This document shows, piece after piece, positions 25,042 through 33,692 of a stretch of 64,000 nucleotides of DNA. Made by a program: the position numbers and the translations under genes. This DNA comes from Candidatus Zipacnadia bacterium. GTDB lineage: Bacteria; Armatimonadota; Zipacnadia; Zipacnadales; UBA5352. Each line of letters starts with the position of its first letter. Within the stretch, counting starts at the first letter, position 1. The stretch lies in assembly GCA_029821735.1 (NCBI GenBank), contig JALGSU010000025.1, positions 62,001 through 126,000 on the forward strand, given 5' to 3'. The notes beneath the pieces are model-generated. The model did no database searches and had not been told where the DNA came from. It saw only the letters and a list, made by a program, of their open reading frames with translations.

Positions 25042-27258
25042 TCAACGCAGCTTGTCTGCGATCAGCTCGGGCGTGATCATCGGGCCGTATGCCTCGCCGT
25101 GCCATCCCAGGCGCGAGTCCGCCTCGACCAGCGGGATCGCCTCGGGCGCGTTGTCCATCTCGGCCCGGCACAGCTCCTCCATGCGGTCGAGCAGGCCTCG
25201 CTTGACCTGCGGATCGTCCGCCTCATACATCGCATCGCGCGTGGCCAGGAACTCGGTGACGTTGGCGGCGCTCTTGAGCTGGATCAGGCAGAAGCGCACC
25301 AGGTTGATCTCGCGCTCCAGTCGTGCGAGGTCGCCGCCGGCAGCGGCCGCGAGAGCCGCGTCCATCAGTTCGAGCCCCTCGGCCCACTGATCGATGACGG
25401 CGCGGTAGCACTCGATGACCTTCTCGACGGTGAACGGGCCCACCCAGTCGAGACGGTCGCCAGCGATGATCGTGTCAAGCAACCACGAACGCGGGAACTT
25501 CTGGTCAGTCTGGTCGTAGACGAACGGGAACGCCGGTCCGCGCGATACTGGCCCGTAATACATGACCGGGATAGAGGTCGGGAAGTCGTCCTGCGCGGTG
25601 CAGAGCTGCTCCCAACCGGCCACCATCGCGTCTGCGGCGTCGGGGCCGAAGTTCCGGGCGGCGATGCGTCGCAGCGCATCGTCCACGCTGGGCTGGGGCG
25701 CCCAGTTCATCTCGCCAGCGACCTCGGTGCCGAGTGAGGTGACATTGCCGAAATTCCAGCAGGTCATCATCCCGGTGACGCCCGTCTCGTGCAGCGTCTG
25801 CCACTTGCGCGCGATCTTCTGCAGCACCGGCAGGTAGGGGATGTTCGGGTTCTCGTGCGTAGTCCCGATCTGCACCTTCGCGTAGATTGGTCGACCGCGC
25901 TCACGCTGGAAATCCGCGCAACCGACGAATCGGTCAGAGGGCCCGATCACCTTGATGCTGTACTCATCATTCTTGTATTCGACGTCGAGCGCCTTGGTCA
26001 TGATGCCGCGCTCATAGTCGCCCATGACGATGACGTCTTCGGGCAACGCCTCCAGGACGCCGCTTTGCGGGTCCGGCTCATACATGCTCCACGACCAGTT
26101 CCAGGCGATGATCTCGGCCTCGGGCTTGGCGGCCTTGACGCCGTCGTGGATGAGGCTGATGATCTCGCCGATGACTTCCTGCGGGGTGCGCTCGGCACAA
26201 CGCGGGCAGAGCGTCCCGCCCTCGACCATCTCCTCGATCTGCTCCGCGTTGCCCGGCACGCGGGTGTGGCACCAGCAATGGCTCGGGTATTCCGACGCGG
26301 TGATGAGCATCACTCCGGCGAGCTCGGGAACGTTGCGGAAGACGTACTCGCAACCCTCGCGGAGATACTGCTTGACCTCCGGCGTGCTCGAACACAGGTA
26401 GGAGACCGGCTTGAGGTGGCACAGCGTTCCGCGCACCTGCGGGTACTTGTCCCAGAACGGGTCGTCCTCGTCGATGCCCATGGGCTCGTTCATGTAGAGG
26501 AGGACATTGATCCCGAATTTCGCGGCGCGCTGGCACAAGTCGCGCAGGCGCGCGAGGATATTGTCGGAGTCCTCGCCGAACTCGGGGAAGACACTGACCT
26601 TGGCGAACTTGCGCAGGGCGGTGCGGATCCAGATGCCGTTGAAGCCGTGCCAGGCGAGGCGCAGCAGCAGGTTGTCATGGTAGTACATCTCCGGGCCGGC
26701 GTCCTCCTCGACGTAGGCCGGGTAGTCACAGGTGACCTCGCGCCACTTGGTCTCAAAGGGCGGGCCGACATATCCGGTGAGCTCCTCCACGTAGAACGGT
26801 GACAACGGCGAGCGGTGCACGCGGTGCTTGAACAGTGGCGACCGCGTCTCCTCGCCAGCCGGCACGAAGGGCCCGCCACGTTCGCGCATGAGGTCTATCA
26901 GGCGGAAGACTCCGCGAAGCACTCCGACGGGGCCCGCGCCGACGATCTCAATGCCGTCAGCGGTGACGGAAACCGAGTGCGCCTCCGCCTCCTCGCCGAG
27001 TTCGGGGTCCACGCGCAGGACGATCGTGTGGTCGGTCTCGGCCGCGGCGGGGGCGACGCCGAACGAGTGGGTGAGGACCTCGCCGAGGTTCTCGGCAGCG
27101 GTCATCACTGTTGGCGCGTCGCTCTCGCGCATAATCGACCATGAGTGATCGATGGTCACGTCGCCCGGCTGGGGCTCCGCGCCCGGACGGGCAGAGACGT
27201 CATGCCACAGCGGCGCGATCAGGTCGGTTGAGAAGGGGATGGTGTCGGCCAACTTCAT
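25042..27258 (-). CDS. GH20/DUF4838-like glycoside hydrolase-type protein
   Basis: A 738-residue protein starting at ATG 27258, with GGAGGA (complement near 27266-27273) 9 bases upstream. The N-terminal ~130 residues look like the hexosaminidase/alpha-glucuronidase accessory domain ('TIVLRVDPELGEEAEAHSVSV...IVGAGPVGVLRGVFRLIDLM'). A TIM-barrel follows ('YHDNLLLRLAWHGFNGIWIR', 'KFGINVLLYMNEP', 'LAGVMLITASEYPSHCWCH' with a candidate catalytic Glu). A C-W-C...C-P-R-C set resembles the small metal-binding loop of DUF4838-type proteins. A helical C-terminus follows ('GGWEQLCTAQDDF' type). No clear signal peptide is seen, so it may be cytoplasmic and act on imported oligosaccharides. The family number and substrate are uncertain. 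Confidence 0.65.
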   Translation of the reverse strand: MKLADTIPFSTDLIAPLWHDVSARPGAEPQPGDVTIDHSWSIMRESDAPTVMTAAENLGEVLTHSFGVAPAAAETDHTIVLRVDPELGEEAEAHSVSVTADGIEIVGAGPVGVLRGVFRLIDLMRERGGPFVPAGEETRSPLFKHRVHRSPLSPFYVEELTGYVGPPFETKWREVTCDYPAYVEEDAGPEMYYHDNLLLRLAWHGFNGIWIRTALRKFAKVSVFPEFGEDSDNILARLRDLCQRAAKFGINVLLYMNEPMGIDEDDPFWDKYPQVRGTLCHLKPVSYLCSSTPEVKQYLREGCEYVFRNVPELAGVMLITASEYPSHCWCHTRVPGNAEQIEEMVEGGTLCPRCAERTPQEVIGEIISLIHDGVKAAKPEAEIIAWNWSWSMYEPDPQSGVLEALPEDVIVMGDYERGIMTKALDVEYKNDEYSIKVIGPSDRFVGCADFQRERGRPIYAKVQIGTTHENPNIPYLPVLQKIARKWQTLHETGVTGMMTCWNFGNVTSLGTEVAGEMNWAPQPSVDDALRRIAARNFGPDAADAMVAGWEQLCTAQDDFPTSIPVMYYGPVSRGPAFPFVYDQTDQKFPRSWLLDTIIAGDRLDWVGPFTVEKVIECYRAVIDQWAEGLELMDAALAAAAGGDLARLEREINLVRFCLIQLKSAANVTEFLATRDAMYEADDPQVKRGLLDRMEELCRAEMDNAPEAIPLVEADSRLGWHGEAYGPMITPELIADKLR

Positions 27259-27294
27259 GGTCACAGCTCCTCCGTGAGGCCATCTCTGATACGC

Positions 27295-27324
27295 GACGAG
27301 GGCCCGCGCTTGCGGACCCTCGTC
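27295..27324 (-). terminator. Hairpin between ASRT-like gene and hydrolase gene
   Basis: A 13-bp stem with one mismatch (gacgagggcccgc / gcggaccctcgtc) and a GCTT loop, 20 bases downstream of the ASRT-like stop codon on the minus strand. It probably separates, or attenuates between, the upstream genes and the hydrolase. Confidence 0.65.
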
Positions 27325-27343
27325 TGGTGATTGTTCCGCTCGG

Positions 27344-27721
27344 TCAATCGCTCCCGAAACCCATCGTCGTGTAGTAGGACAGGTTTGGCTGACGCACGTC
27401 CGCTCTGCCGATCTGCGCGATGACGTTCACACTCGAACGCAGTCGCAGGGCATATTGACCCATAGGTATCTTGAAGGTCCGGTCGCCGAGCGGCGTGTCG
27501 AGCCGGAAGCATTTCACCCGCCTCGCGGGCACGGAGACCTTAAGCGACGCCTCCGGCTCGCGGTCCTCGAAGTACACGTCGATCTCGACGTCAGCGTCGG
27601 TGTCGCCGGTGTTGAGCACGATCAGCGACTCGTGCGCTTCGAGCGGCAGATCAGGAGCGCCCTCGGGCGGCAGATCGCCGTCGGGGAATATCCAGGTCTT
27701 GTGTCCGTCGCCTGCGTTCAT
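27344..27721 (-). CDS. Anabaena sensory rhodopsin transducer (ASRT)-like small protein
   Basis: A 125-residue soluble beta-sandwich protein. It aligns with the ASRT family along its whole length: 'HKTWIFPDGDLPPEG', 'HESLIVLNTGDTDADVEIDVYFEDREP', 'VSVPARRVKCFRLD', then 'SVNVIAQIGRADVRQ'. The VPARR...R core and the 'LN.GD.DA.VEI..Y..D.EP' stretch are the diagnostic parts. ATG 27721 follows AGGAGG. Despite the name, most bacterial members have no rhodopsin partner, and none is in this window. The fold has been proposed to bind small molecules. It lies 18 bases after the deacetylase gene on the same strand, pointing to a role in sugar sensing or handling. Confidence 0.85.
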   Translation of the reverse strand: MNAGDGHKTWIFPDGDLPPEGAPDLPLEAHESLIVLNTGDTDADVEIDVYFEDREPEASLKVSVPARRVKCFRLDTPLGDRTFKIPMGQYALRLRSSVNVIAQIGRADVRQPNLSYYTTMGFGSD

Positions 27722-27739
27722 TGTCGGTCCTCCTGCAGA

Positions 27740-28624
27740 TCAGTCCCAGCTTGCGGCGAGGTCGCGGGCGGTGGTGAAGTCTGCGCCTCGGCTGCCCAGC
27801 GCGTCCATCAGGAAGCCAAGCTGCTCCAGCGCGTAGTCGCCGCAGTTCTCGACCAGGAAGTAGTCCGGTATGACCGCGCCCTCGCCGTAGTGCATCTGGG
27901 TCGGCATGGGCATGAACTCCCACGGGTGGAAGTAGAAGCACAGCACGACCGGTTCGTCATGTTCGCGGGCGTAGCCGATGAATCCGTCGATGTGGGTCAT
28001 GAGCTTCTCGGCGGACTCGGTGCGGAACATCGGCCACTGGTCGCGGTCGCGCCCGTACTCGTCCGTGCTCTCGATGCTCATGTCGGCGAAGTTCGGGATC
28101 TCGACGATGTTCATATCGCCGACCTGCGTCCAGTCCTCGCGGCTCGGGTGATAGGGCGCGAGCCGCTCCTCGTAGCAGTAGAGCGGATACGAGGCGTCGG
28201 CGACGTAGCCCATGTCCTCGAGCGCGTTGAGCATTGCCGTGCTGCCCCAAAGTCGCGGGGCGCGGAACGATATCGGCTGGCTTCCGAGTGCCTCCTCAAC
28301 CCAGTCGGTGGCCACGCGCAGACGCATGGGCACCTCCTCGGGCAGCAGGGGTTTGACGCCCGGGATCTCGAAGATCGGGTCGCCGACCGTCTCGTGGTAG
28401 AGCGAATGACAGCCCACCTCGTGGCCGGCTCCATCGACGTCCTTGACTACCTCTGGATGTTGCCGGGCTGAATCGCCAGTGAAGAAGAAGGTCGCCGTGG
28501 CGTCCTTCTCGTCGAGCAGATTCAGCAGCTTCGGGGTGCCATGCACCAGCCCCTCGTAGTATGGAGACCAGCTCCCCACATCGGTCTCCATGTCAAAGCC
28601 AAATACGACAGTGATCTCGCTCAT
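27740..28624 (-). CDS. Polysaccharide deacetylase (NodB-fold, CE4-type)
   Basis: A 294-residue cytoplasmic protein with ATG 28624 preferred (GGAGG 6 bases upstream) over ATG 28627. NodB motifs are present: motif 1 'FGFDMETD' (Asp11), motif 2 'HSLYH' (His73, His77) and motif 3 'FRAPRLWGS', plus 'TATFFFTGD' (44-51). Together these give the Asp-His-His metal triad of CE4 deacetylases. A long insert with 'DMSIESTDEYGRDRDQW' precedes a late strand, 'PVVLCFYFHPWEF', that supplies the catalytic His. Expected chemistry is N- or O-deacetylation of a carbohydrate. It forms a unit with the ASRT-like gene (18 bases) and the M24 gene (19 bases upstream). Confidence 0.88.
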   Translation of the reverse strand: MSEITVVFGFDMETDVGSWSPYYEGLVHGTPKLLNLLDEKDATATFFFTGDSARQHPEVVKDVDGAGHEVGCHSLYHETVGDPIFEIPGVKPLLPEEVPMRLRVATDWVEEALGSQPISFRAPRLWGSTAMLNALEDMGYVADASYPLYCYEERLAPYHPSREDWTQVGDMNIVEIPNFADMSIESTDEYGRDRDQWPMFRTESAEKLMTHIDGFIGYAREHDEPVVLCFYFHPWEFMPMPTQMHYGEGAVIPDYFLVENCGDYALEQLGFLMDALGSRGADFTTARDLAASWD

Positions 28625-28643
28625 CATGCGCCTCCAAAGATCG

Positions 28644-29816
28644 CTACAGCTCGATGATTTCCAGGAACTTGTCGGACATCATTTCGACACCGGACTTGGT
28701 CACGCGCACACCGTCTTCCCACCGCAGGCCGAAGCTCTTGGTGTAGAGGAAGGTGTCCACCTGGAAGGTCATGTTCTCCTCGAGCGGATACTCCGAGGAC
28801 GTCTCCATCCAGGGGCGCTCGACTTCCATCAGGCCGATGGCGTGGCAGGGGCCGTAGAGCAGGTAGTCGGTGTAGCCCTTGGAGGCGATGAACTCCTCGA
28901 ACTTGATGACGACTTCGGCTGCGGGCACGCCCGCTTTCATGAAGTCCATGGTCTTGTAGTGCGCCTCGAGCCCGACCTCGACCAGTTCGCGCATCTTCGC
29001 GGGCATCTTGCCGAAGCACACCGGGCGGCCGACGCTGGACGAATAGCCATTGTAGAGAGCGCCGATGTTGAGCTGGATCATTTCGCCAGGTTTGAGGACC
29101 TTCGGGCTCGGTCGGCCGATCGCGTGGGTGCTGGCCTTGCCGCTGAGCACGTAGGTCGGGTGCCCCTCATACTCGGCGCCGCGCGCATACATTGCGCCCT
29201 GCGCGATGCCGACGACCTCTTGCTCGGTCATGCCCGGCTTCATCTCGCCGAGGACGACCTCGGTCGCCTCTTCGCTGATGCGGAAGGCCTCTTTCATGCA
29301 GGCCAACTCGTTCTTGCTCTTGACCGTGCGCATCTCGCTGAGCAAATCGTCGGCGCGGACGACCTTGGCCTTGATGCCGCGCGCGGCTTTGCGGATGGCC
29401 TCGTAGATCGTCGAGGGCACGATCGACATGCCGGCGATCCCGATCTTCGCGACTTTTTTGCGGCCGGCGACTGCCTTGATGACGTCCTCGAACGTGGCCA
29501 GCGGCATGCCGGGGTAGTCCGGCTCGGCCGACTCGCGGTACTCGAGAAGCTGCATGATGTTCTTGATCGGGCTGCGCGTCTGGGCGAAGGTCAGAGTCTC
29601 CGGGCCGATCAGCAGGATCGGGTCGCCGGTCTTCGCGATAGCGACGCCGCCGGTCTCGAACAGCGGCCAGTAGTCCGACAGATAGCGCACGTTCGCCGGG
29701 TCGGCCTCATGCCCATGCGCGATCACGATGTCGATGTCGTCTCGGACCATCAGCTTCTGCAGAGCTTCCCAACGCTTCGCGAACTCAGCTTTGGGGATGG
29801 ACGGTTTCCTTGCCAT
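28644..29816 (-). CDS. M24/creatinase-family pita-bread protein lacking most metal ligands
   Basis: A 390-residue protein with the creatinase N-domain ('KRWEALQKLMVRDDIDIVIAHG', 'NVRYLSDYW') and the M24 pita-bread C-domain from ~170 ('LLSEMRTVKSKNELACMKEA'). In metallopeptidase members the ligands are Asp, Asp, His, Glu, Glu. Here the corresponding places read 'IQLNIGALYNGYSSSVGR' (both Asp replaced by Asn and Ser), 'PCHAIGL' (His kept), 'MTFQVDTFL' (Glu replaced by Asp) and 'RWEDGVRVT' (Glu kept). This argues against a dinuclear aminopeptidase. It suggests a metal-independent hydrolase such as a creatinase-like amidinohydrolase, or a lyase. The start follows AGGAGG 10 bases upstream. Confidence 0.82.
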   Translation of the reverse strand: MARKPSIPKAEFAKRWEALQKLMVRDDIDIVIAHGHEADPANVRYLSDYWPLFETGGVAIAKTGDPILLIGPETLTFAQTRSPIKNIMQLLEYRESAEPDYPGMPLATFEDVIKAVAGRKKVAKIGIAGMSIVPSTIYEAIRKAARGIKAKVVRADDLLSEMRTVKSKNELACMKEAFRISEEATEVVLGEMKPGMTEQEVVGIAQGAMYARGAEYEGHPTYVLSGKASTHAIGRPSPKVLKPGEMIQLNIGALYNGYSSSVGRPVCFGKMPAKMRELVEVGLEAHYKTMDFMKAGVPAAEVVIKFEEFIASKGYTDYLLYGPCHAIGLMEVERPWMETSSEYPLEENMTFQVDTFLYTKSFGLRWEDGVRVTKSGVEMMSDKFLEIIEL

Positions 29817-30239
29817 TTCCAGTAGCCTCCTGGGTCAGGTTTCACTGCCGGCCGATCCCTGGCCGGTCAGGTTCCACTCCACGGCAGGTGTGCGAGCGTC
29901 GCGCGCATTGCGGCTCGTCAATCGCCAACGCGCGCCCCGACTATTCGCCGCGGCGCGCGCTTTCTCCTACGCCGTTCGGCCTGCGGTGCGAGTCATCCGC
30001 CAGCAGCTTGGCGAAGCGGATCGTCCACGCCAGCGTGTCGAGGTGATCGGCGGCCTGACTCATCTCCGCCGAGGCGCGCAGCCAGCCTCGAGGCGATCTG
30101 CCAACTGCGCGCAGCCTGCGGGTACGGTGCTGTAGGGCGCGCTGCCCTCCCCACACTTCGGCAGGTGGCGCGTCCGTTCCGGGGAAGGTGAGACGCGGAC
30201 GTCAGCAGTTCGGGCCGGTGTAGACGGAGGGCGATCGTG
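29817..30239. promoter_or_regulatory. Divergent intergenic region (~420 bp) without a convincing gene
   Basis: A gap between the minus-strand M24 operon and the plus-strand beta-helix gene, so both promoters should lie here. Near the M24 end two direct copies of GGTCAGGTT(T/C)CACT-like sequence (around 29834 and 29868) flank an inverted ccggcc...ggccgg. This arrangement could be an operator. A minus-strand reading of ~40 residues (about 29941-30062) looks protein-like but has no properly spaced ribosome site, so it is not called. No confident -10/-35 pair was found. Confidence 0.45.
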
Positions 30240-33200
30240 ATGAAGCGCGCGTGTGCCGTCGCAGTTGTGTTAATGGTGCTGGCCGCCGGAATGTGCCAGG
30301 CGGCGGGTTTGGAGTTGTTCGTCGCGACTGGCGGCTCTGACGACAATCCTGGCACGCGCAAGGCTCCCTTCGCCTCGCTCACAGCGGCGCGCGACAGCGT
30401 TCGCGCAGTGAACGCGGGCGACGGTCTACCTGAGGGGGGCGTTACCGTCTGGCTGCGCGGCGGGGCCTACTCCCTAACCGAGAGCCTGCAGTTGGGCCCC
30501 GAGGACAGTGGCACTGAAGCCACACCCGTCACCTGGCAGGCCTGGGGCAAGGAGAAGGTCTGGCTCAATGGCGGGCAGACGGTCGATGCGGCCGATTTCC
30601 GGCCGATCACCGACGAGGCGATCAACGCTCGCCTCGACCCCGGTGCTCGCGGCAACGTGATGCAGCTTGACGTCGACCGCCTCGGCATCGAGTACCTCGA
30701 GCAGCTACCAGAATCGTTTCTCGGATTCACAGGTGAATACCCCGTCATGCTCGAGGTCTTCTGTAACGGCGAGCGCATGCAGCTTGCCCGCTGGCCCAAC
30801 GAGGGGTTCTCGCACTTCGATGAGATCGTCGACAGCGGTTCTGGTCTGCGCGACCGCACGGGCCCTGAGCGCTCCGGCATCATATCCTATGAGGGCGATC
30901 GCCCGAGCCGCTGGGATATGGAGGAGGGCGTCTGGCTGCTTGGCTACTGGGCGCGTGCCTACGTGTGCGAAGTCGCGCGCATTGCCTCGATCGACACCGA
31001 CGCGCGGCAGATGACCTTCGCCAACTCCATGCACTACGGGCTCGATACCTGGGGTGCCAAGCGTTTCTTCGCCATGAACATTCTGGAGGAACTCGACCGA
31101 CCTGGCGAGTGGTTCCTCGATCGAGAGCGAGGGCGGCTGTATTTCTGGCCGCCCGCTGCGCTGGGCAAGTCCGAGATCTCCATCTCCGTGGTTGCCGACC
31201 CGATGGTGGTCATGCAGGACGCCTCGTGGATTACGCTGCGCGGTGTCGGTCTGGAGGGCGGGCGCCTGGACGCGGTCTCGATCAGGGGCGGCGACCACAA
31301 CCGCGTGGTGGCCTGCACCATCCGCAATGTTGGGAGGCATGCGGTCGACATCGCAGGAGGCACCGACCACGGCGTGGTCGGCTGCGACATCCACCACGTC
31401 GGCTATGGAGGCGTGCTCATGGATGGCGGTGACCGAGAGACACTCACCCCCTGCAATCACTACGCTGTCAACAATCATATCCACCACACCAGCGTGATCC
31501 GCCGCACTCACGCGGGTGCGCTGAGCCTGCGCGGAGTCGGCTGCCGCGCGGCCCACAACCTTATCCACCACGAACCACACTCGGCCGTATGGTACCGCGG
31601 CAATGACCACATCATGGAGTACAACGAGATCTACTGGGCGCACATCGAGACCAGCGAGGGCGGCGTCTTCTACACCGGTCGCGACTGGACCTATCGCGGC
31701 AACGTGATTCGCTACAACTACATCCACCACATCAACGACAGCCTCGAGGGCAGCCCGACGTCGGTCAACATTGTGCACCTCGACGACTGCGTCTCGGGCA
31801 CCACTTTCATGGGCAACTTGTGCTACCGCTGCGGTCGCGGTGTCTCGGTCTGCGGCGGGCCAGACAATATCGTTGACAACAATATCTTCATCGAGTGCAA
31901 CCCCGGCGTCGGCCTGTCGGCCCGCGGGCTGCAGTGGTACACGTGGCATCGTCGCGAGGACGGGACGGTCTACGCGATAGACACCCGCAGCGGCGAAGAG
32001 AGCACGACGATGCTGCGCTCGCTGGAGAAAGTCCCGTACCAGCAGGCGCCATGGACCAACTACCCCCATCTCGCCGACATGCTCTCGCCTGAGCGCGACC
32101 CGGTCGGCGCGCCGTGGTTCAGCACTATCACGCGCAACATTGGCGTGGGCGGTCGGCTGATGACGGTCTCTAATCAGGTTGAGGACCACTGGGTGACCAT
32201 CGAGAACAACTGGGACGAGGGTGATCCGGGCTTCGTGGACTTCGAGGGCGGCGACTTCCGCCTGCGCGCCGACGCACCCGCGCTTGAGCGCATCGGCTTT
32301 GAGCCGCTTCCGGTGGAGAAGATGGGGTTGATGAACGATGGCACCCGCGCCACCTGGCCGGTGCGTCCTGAGCCGCCGCCAGCCGATTTCAAGCCGCGCT
32401 GGCTGATCCAGCAGGAACAGGAGACGAAGATGCCGACTGCCCTGCCGGTGCTCGTGGTCAAGGCCACCTCCGCGGACATCACTATCGATGGCGTCATCAA
32501 CCCGGACGAGTGGGCGCCCGGTCAGGCCGGCGGCGTGATGGTCGAGGGCTACCGGCCGGCGGAACTGAAGTGGACCGCCACCGGCGAGGCCGCTGCTTTG
32601 CCCAGTCTGGCATGGATCGAGACTGACGCCGAGGCGCTCTACCTCGGTTTTGACAACCAGCTCAACCCCGAACATGGGGTCTCAGGAGGCCACAAGTGGG
32701 GAGTGGACGACGCGGTCGAGATTGCGTTGGCGGTCACGGAGAACAACGAGGTCGGCCCGATCATGGTTCTGCGCGGCTACTCCGACGGGCACCTCGAGAG
32801 CAGCAACGAAGCGGGGGCCCCAGGCAGCCTGGTCAAGAGTGTTCTCGAGGGTGTGCAGTATGCGTGCGCGGTGCAGAGCAAGAAGCGCTGGACGGCTGAG
32901 TGGCGCATCCCCTTCACCTCGCTCGGGGTTGAGCCCGCCCGCGAGAACCCGCGGATCCTCTTCAATCTGAGCGTACGCAAGCCCGGCGATGACCTCTGGG
33001 TGACCTGGAAGCAGCCCGGCGGGTATACGTGGGACGTGCACCAGGGCGGGTTCCTGTGGCTGTCTGCTTTCGGGGATGTCACGCTGAACGCGGGCATACC
33101 GTCGCAGGCGCGCATTGACGTGCGGTCAGGGACCGAGGGCCTCGTCTTCAAGGCGCTGAAGGGCTGTGAGGTCGCGACCTGGGCAGAGCCTATCGGCGCA

Positions 33201-33605
33201 CGCCTCTCCGGATCGAGTGATGATCTCAAAGCCGACTGGCGCACCTTCACCTACTCGTTCGAGGCGAGCGCTGACGGTGTGGCGATCGTCGAACTCATGG
33301 GCCGGGGGCTCATCAGCCCGGTCATCAACGACCACGTCCCCGTCTGGACCTACTGGGACAACTTCACCTGCAAGGGCGCCGAACTGCTTAACGGTGGCTT
33401 CGAGCAGGTTGGCGATGATGGCGGGCCCTCGGGGTGGACCTCCGGCTTGCGCGGCGGGTTGCTGGTGACTGACGCTAAGGTGGCCTTCGCTGGCGATCGC
33501 TGCGCGAAGACGTGGCACAACGGCCGCTTCGTCCAGAAGCTTCAGGCGAAGGCCGGCGTGCCGGTCATCATCACCGCTCGCGTACGGGGCGAGATGGTGG
33601 ACTGA
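30240..33605 (+). CDS. Secreted right-handed beta-helix enzyme (GH141-like) with CBM9-like module
   Basis: A 1121-residue exported protein; ATG 30240 follows GGAGG at 30226-30230. Signal peptide ~1-21 ('AVVLMVLAAGMCQA'). The mature start 'LELFVATGGSDDNPGTRKAPFASLTAARDSVR' is typical of parallel beta-helix glycan enzymes (GH141, and PL or GH120 relatives). Helical rungs run from ~310 to 620 ('NRVVACTIRNVGRHAVDIAGG', 'NHYAVNNHIHHTSV', 'NIVDNNIFIECN'). A CBM9-like domain occupies ~745-930 ('ITIDGVINPDEW', 'EALYLGFDNQ', 'WTAEWRIPFTSLGV'). A C-terminal beta-sandwich ('NGGFEQVGDDGGPSGW') follows. Characterised GH141 members are fucosidases or xylanases. The family call is by resemblance only. Confidence 0.72.
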   Translation: MKRACAVAVVLMVLAAGMCQAAGLELFVATGGSDDNPGTRKAPFASLTAARDSVRAVNAGDGLPEGGVTVWLRGGAYSLTESLQLGPEDSGTEATPVTWQAWGKEKVWLNGGQTVDAADFRPITDEAINARLDPGARGNVMQLDVDRLGIEYLEQLPESFLGFTGEYPVMLEVFCNGERMQLARWPNEGFSHFDEIVDSGSGLRDRTGPERSGIISYEGDRPSRWDMEEGVWLLGYWARAYVCEVARIASIDTDARQMTFANSMHYGLDTWGAKRFFAMNILEELDRPGEWFLDRERGRLYFWPPAALGKSEISISVVADPMVVMQDASWITLRGVGLEGGRLDAVSIRGGDHNRVVACTIRNVGRHAVDIAGGTDHGVVGCDIHHVGYGGVLMDGGDRETLTPCNHYAVNNHIHHTSVIRRTHAGALSLRGVGCRAAHNLIHHEPHSAVWYRGNDHIMEYNEIYWAHIETSEGGVFYTGRDWTYRGNVIRYNYIHHINDSLEGSPTSVNIVHLDDCVSGTTFMGNLCYRCGRGVSVCGGPDNIVDNNIFIECNPGVGLSARGLQWYTWHRREDGTVYAIDTRSGEESTTMLRSLEKVPYQQAPWTNYPHLADMLSPERDPVGAPWFSTITRNIGVGGRLMTVSNQVEDHWVTIENNWDEGDPGFVDFEGGDFRLRADAPALERIGFEPLPVEKMGLMNDGTRATWPVRPEPPPADFKPRWLIQQEQETKMPTALPVLVVKATSADITIDGVINPDEWAPGQAGGVMVEGYRPAELKWTATGEAAALPSLAWIETDAEALYLGFDNQLNPEHGVSGGHKWGVDDAVEIALAVTENNEVGPIMVLRGYSDGHLESSNEAGAPGSLVKSVLEGVQYACAVQSKKRWTAEWRIPFTSLGVEPARENPRILFNLSVRKPGDDLWVTWKQPGGYTWDVHQGGFLWLSAFGDVTLNAGIPSQARIDVRSGTEGLVFKALKGCEVATWAEPIGARLSGSSDDLKADWRTFTYSFEASADGVAIVELMGRGLISPVINDHVPVWTYWDNFTCKGAELLNGGFEQVGDDGGPSGWTSGLRGGLLVTDAKVAFAGDRCAKTWHNGRFVQKLQAKAGVPVIITARVRGEMVD

Positions 33606-33617
33606 CCACGGCCCGGC

Positions 33618-33637
33618 CGCCCTCGGGCAGGAGGGCG
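33618..33637 (+). terminator. Small hairpin between two secreted-enzyme genes
   Basis: A 7-bp stem (cgccctc / gagggcg) with a 6-base loop, 12 bases after the stop codon at 33605. There is no T-tract, so it is weak evidence for termination. It may stabilise the 3' end of the transcript. Confidence 0.3.
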
Positions 33638-33692
33638 TCTCGCCGATGGACAATGTACCCACGCTGCTCATCATGCTCCCGGGAGTCAACTT

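Noticed and set aside
29941..30156. Short minus-strand peptide in the 420-bp gap
   Set aside because: Some protein-like sequence but no properly spaced ribosome site and no recognisable homology.
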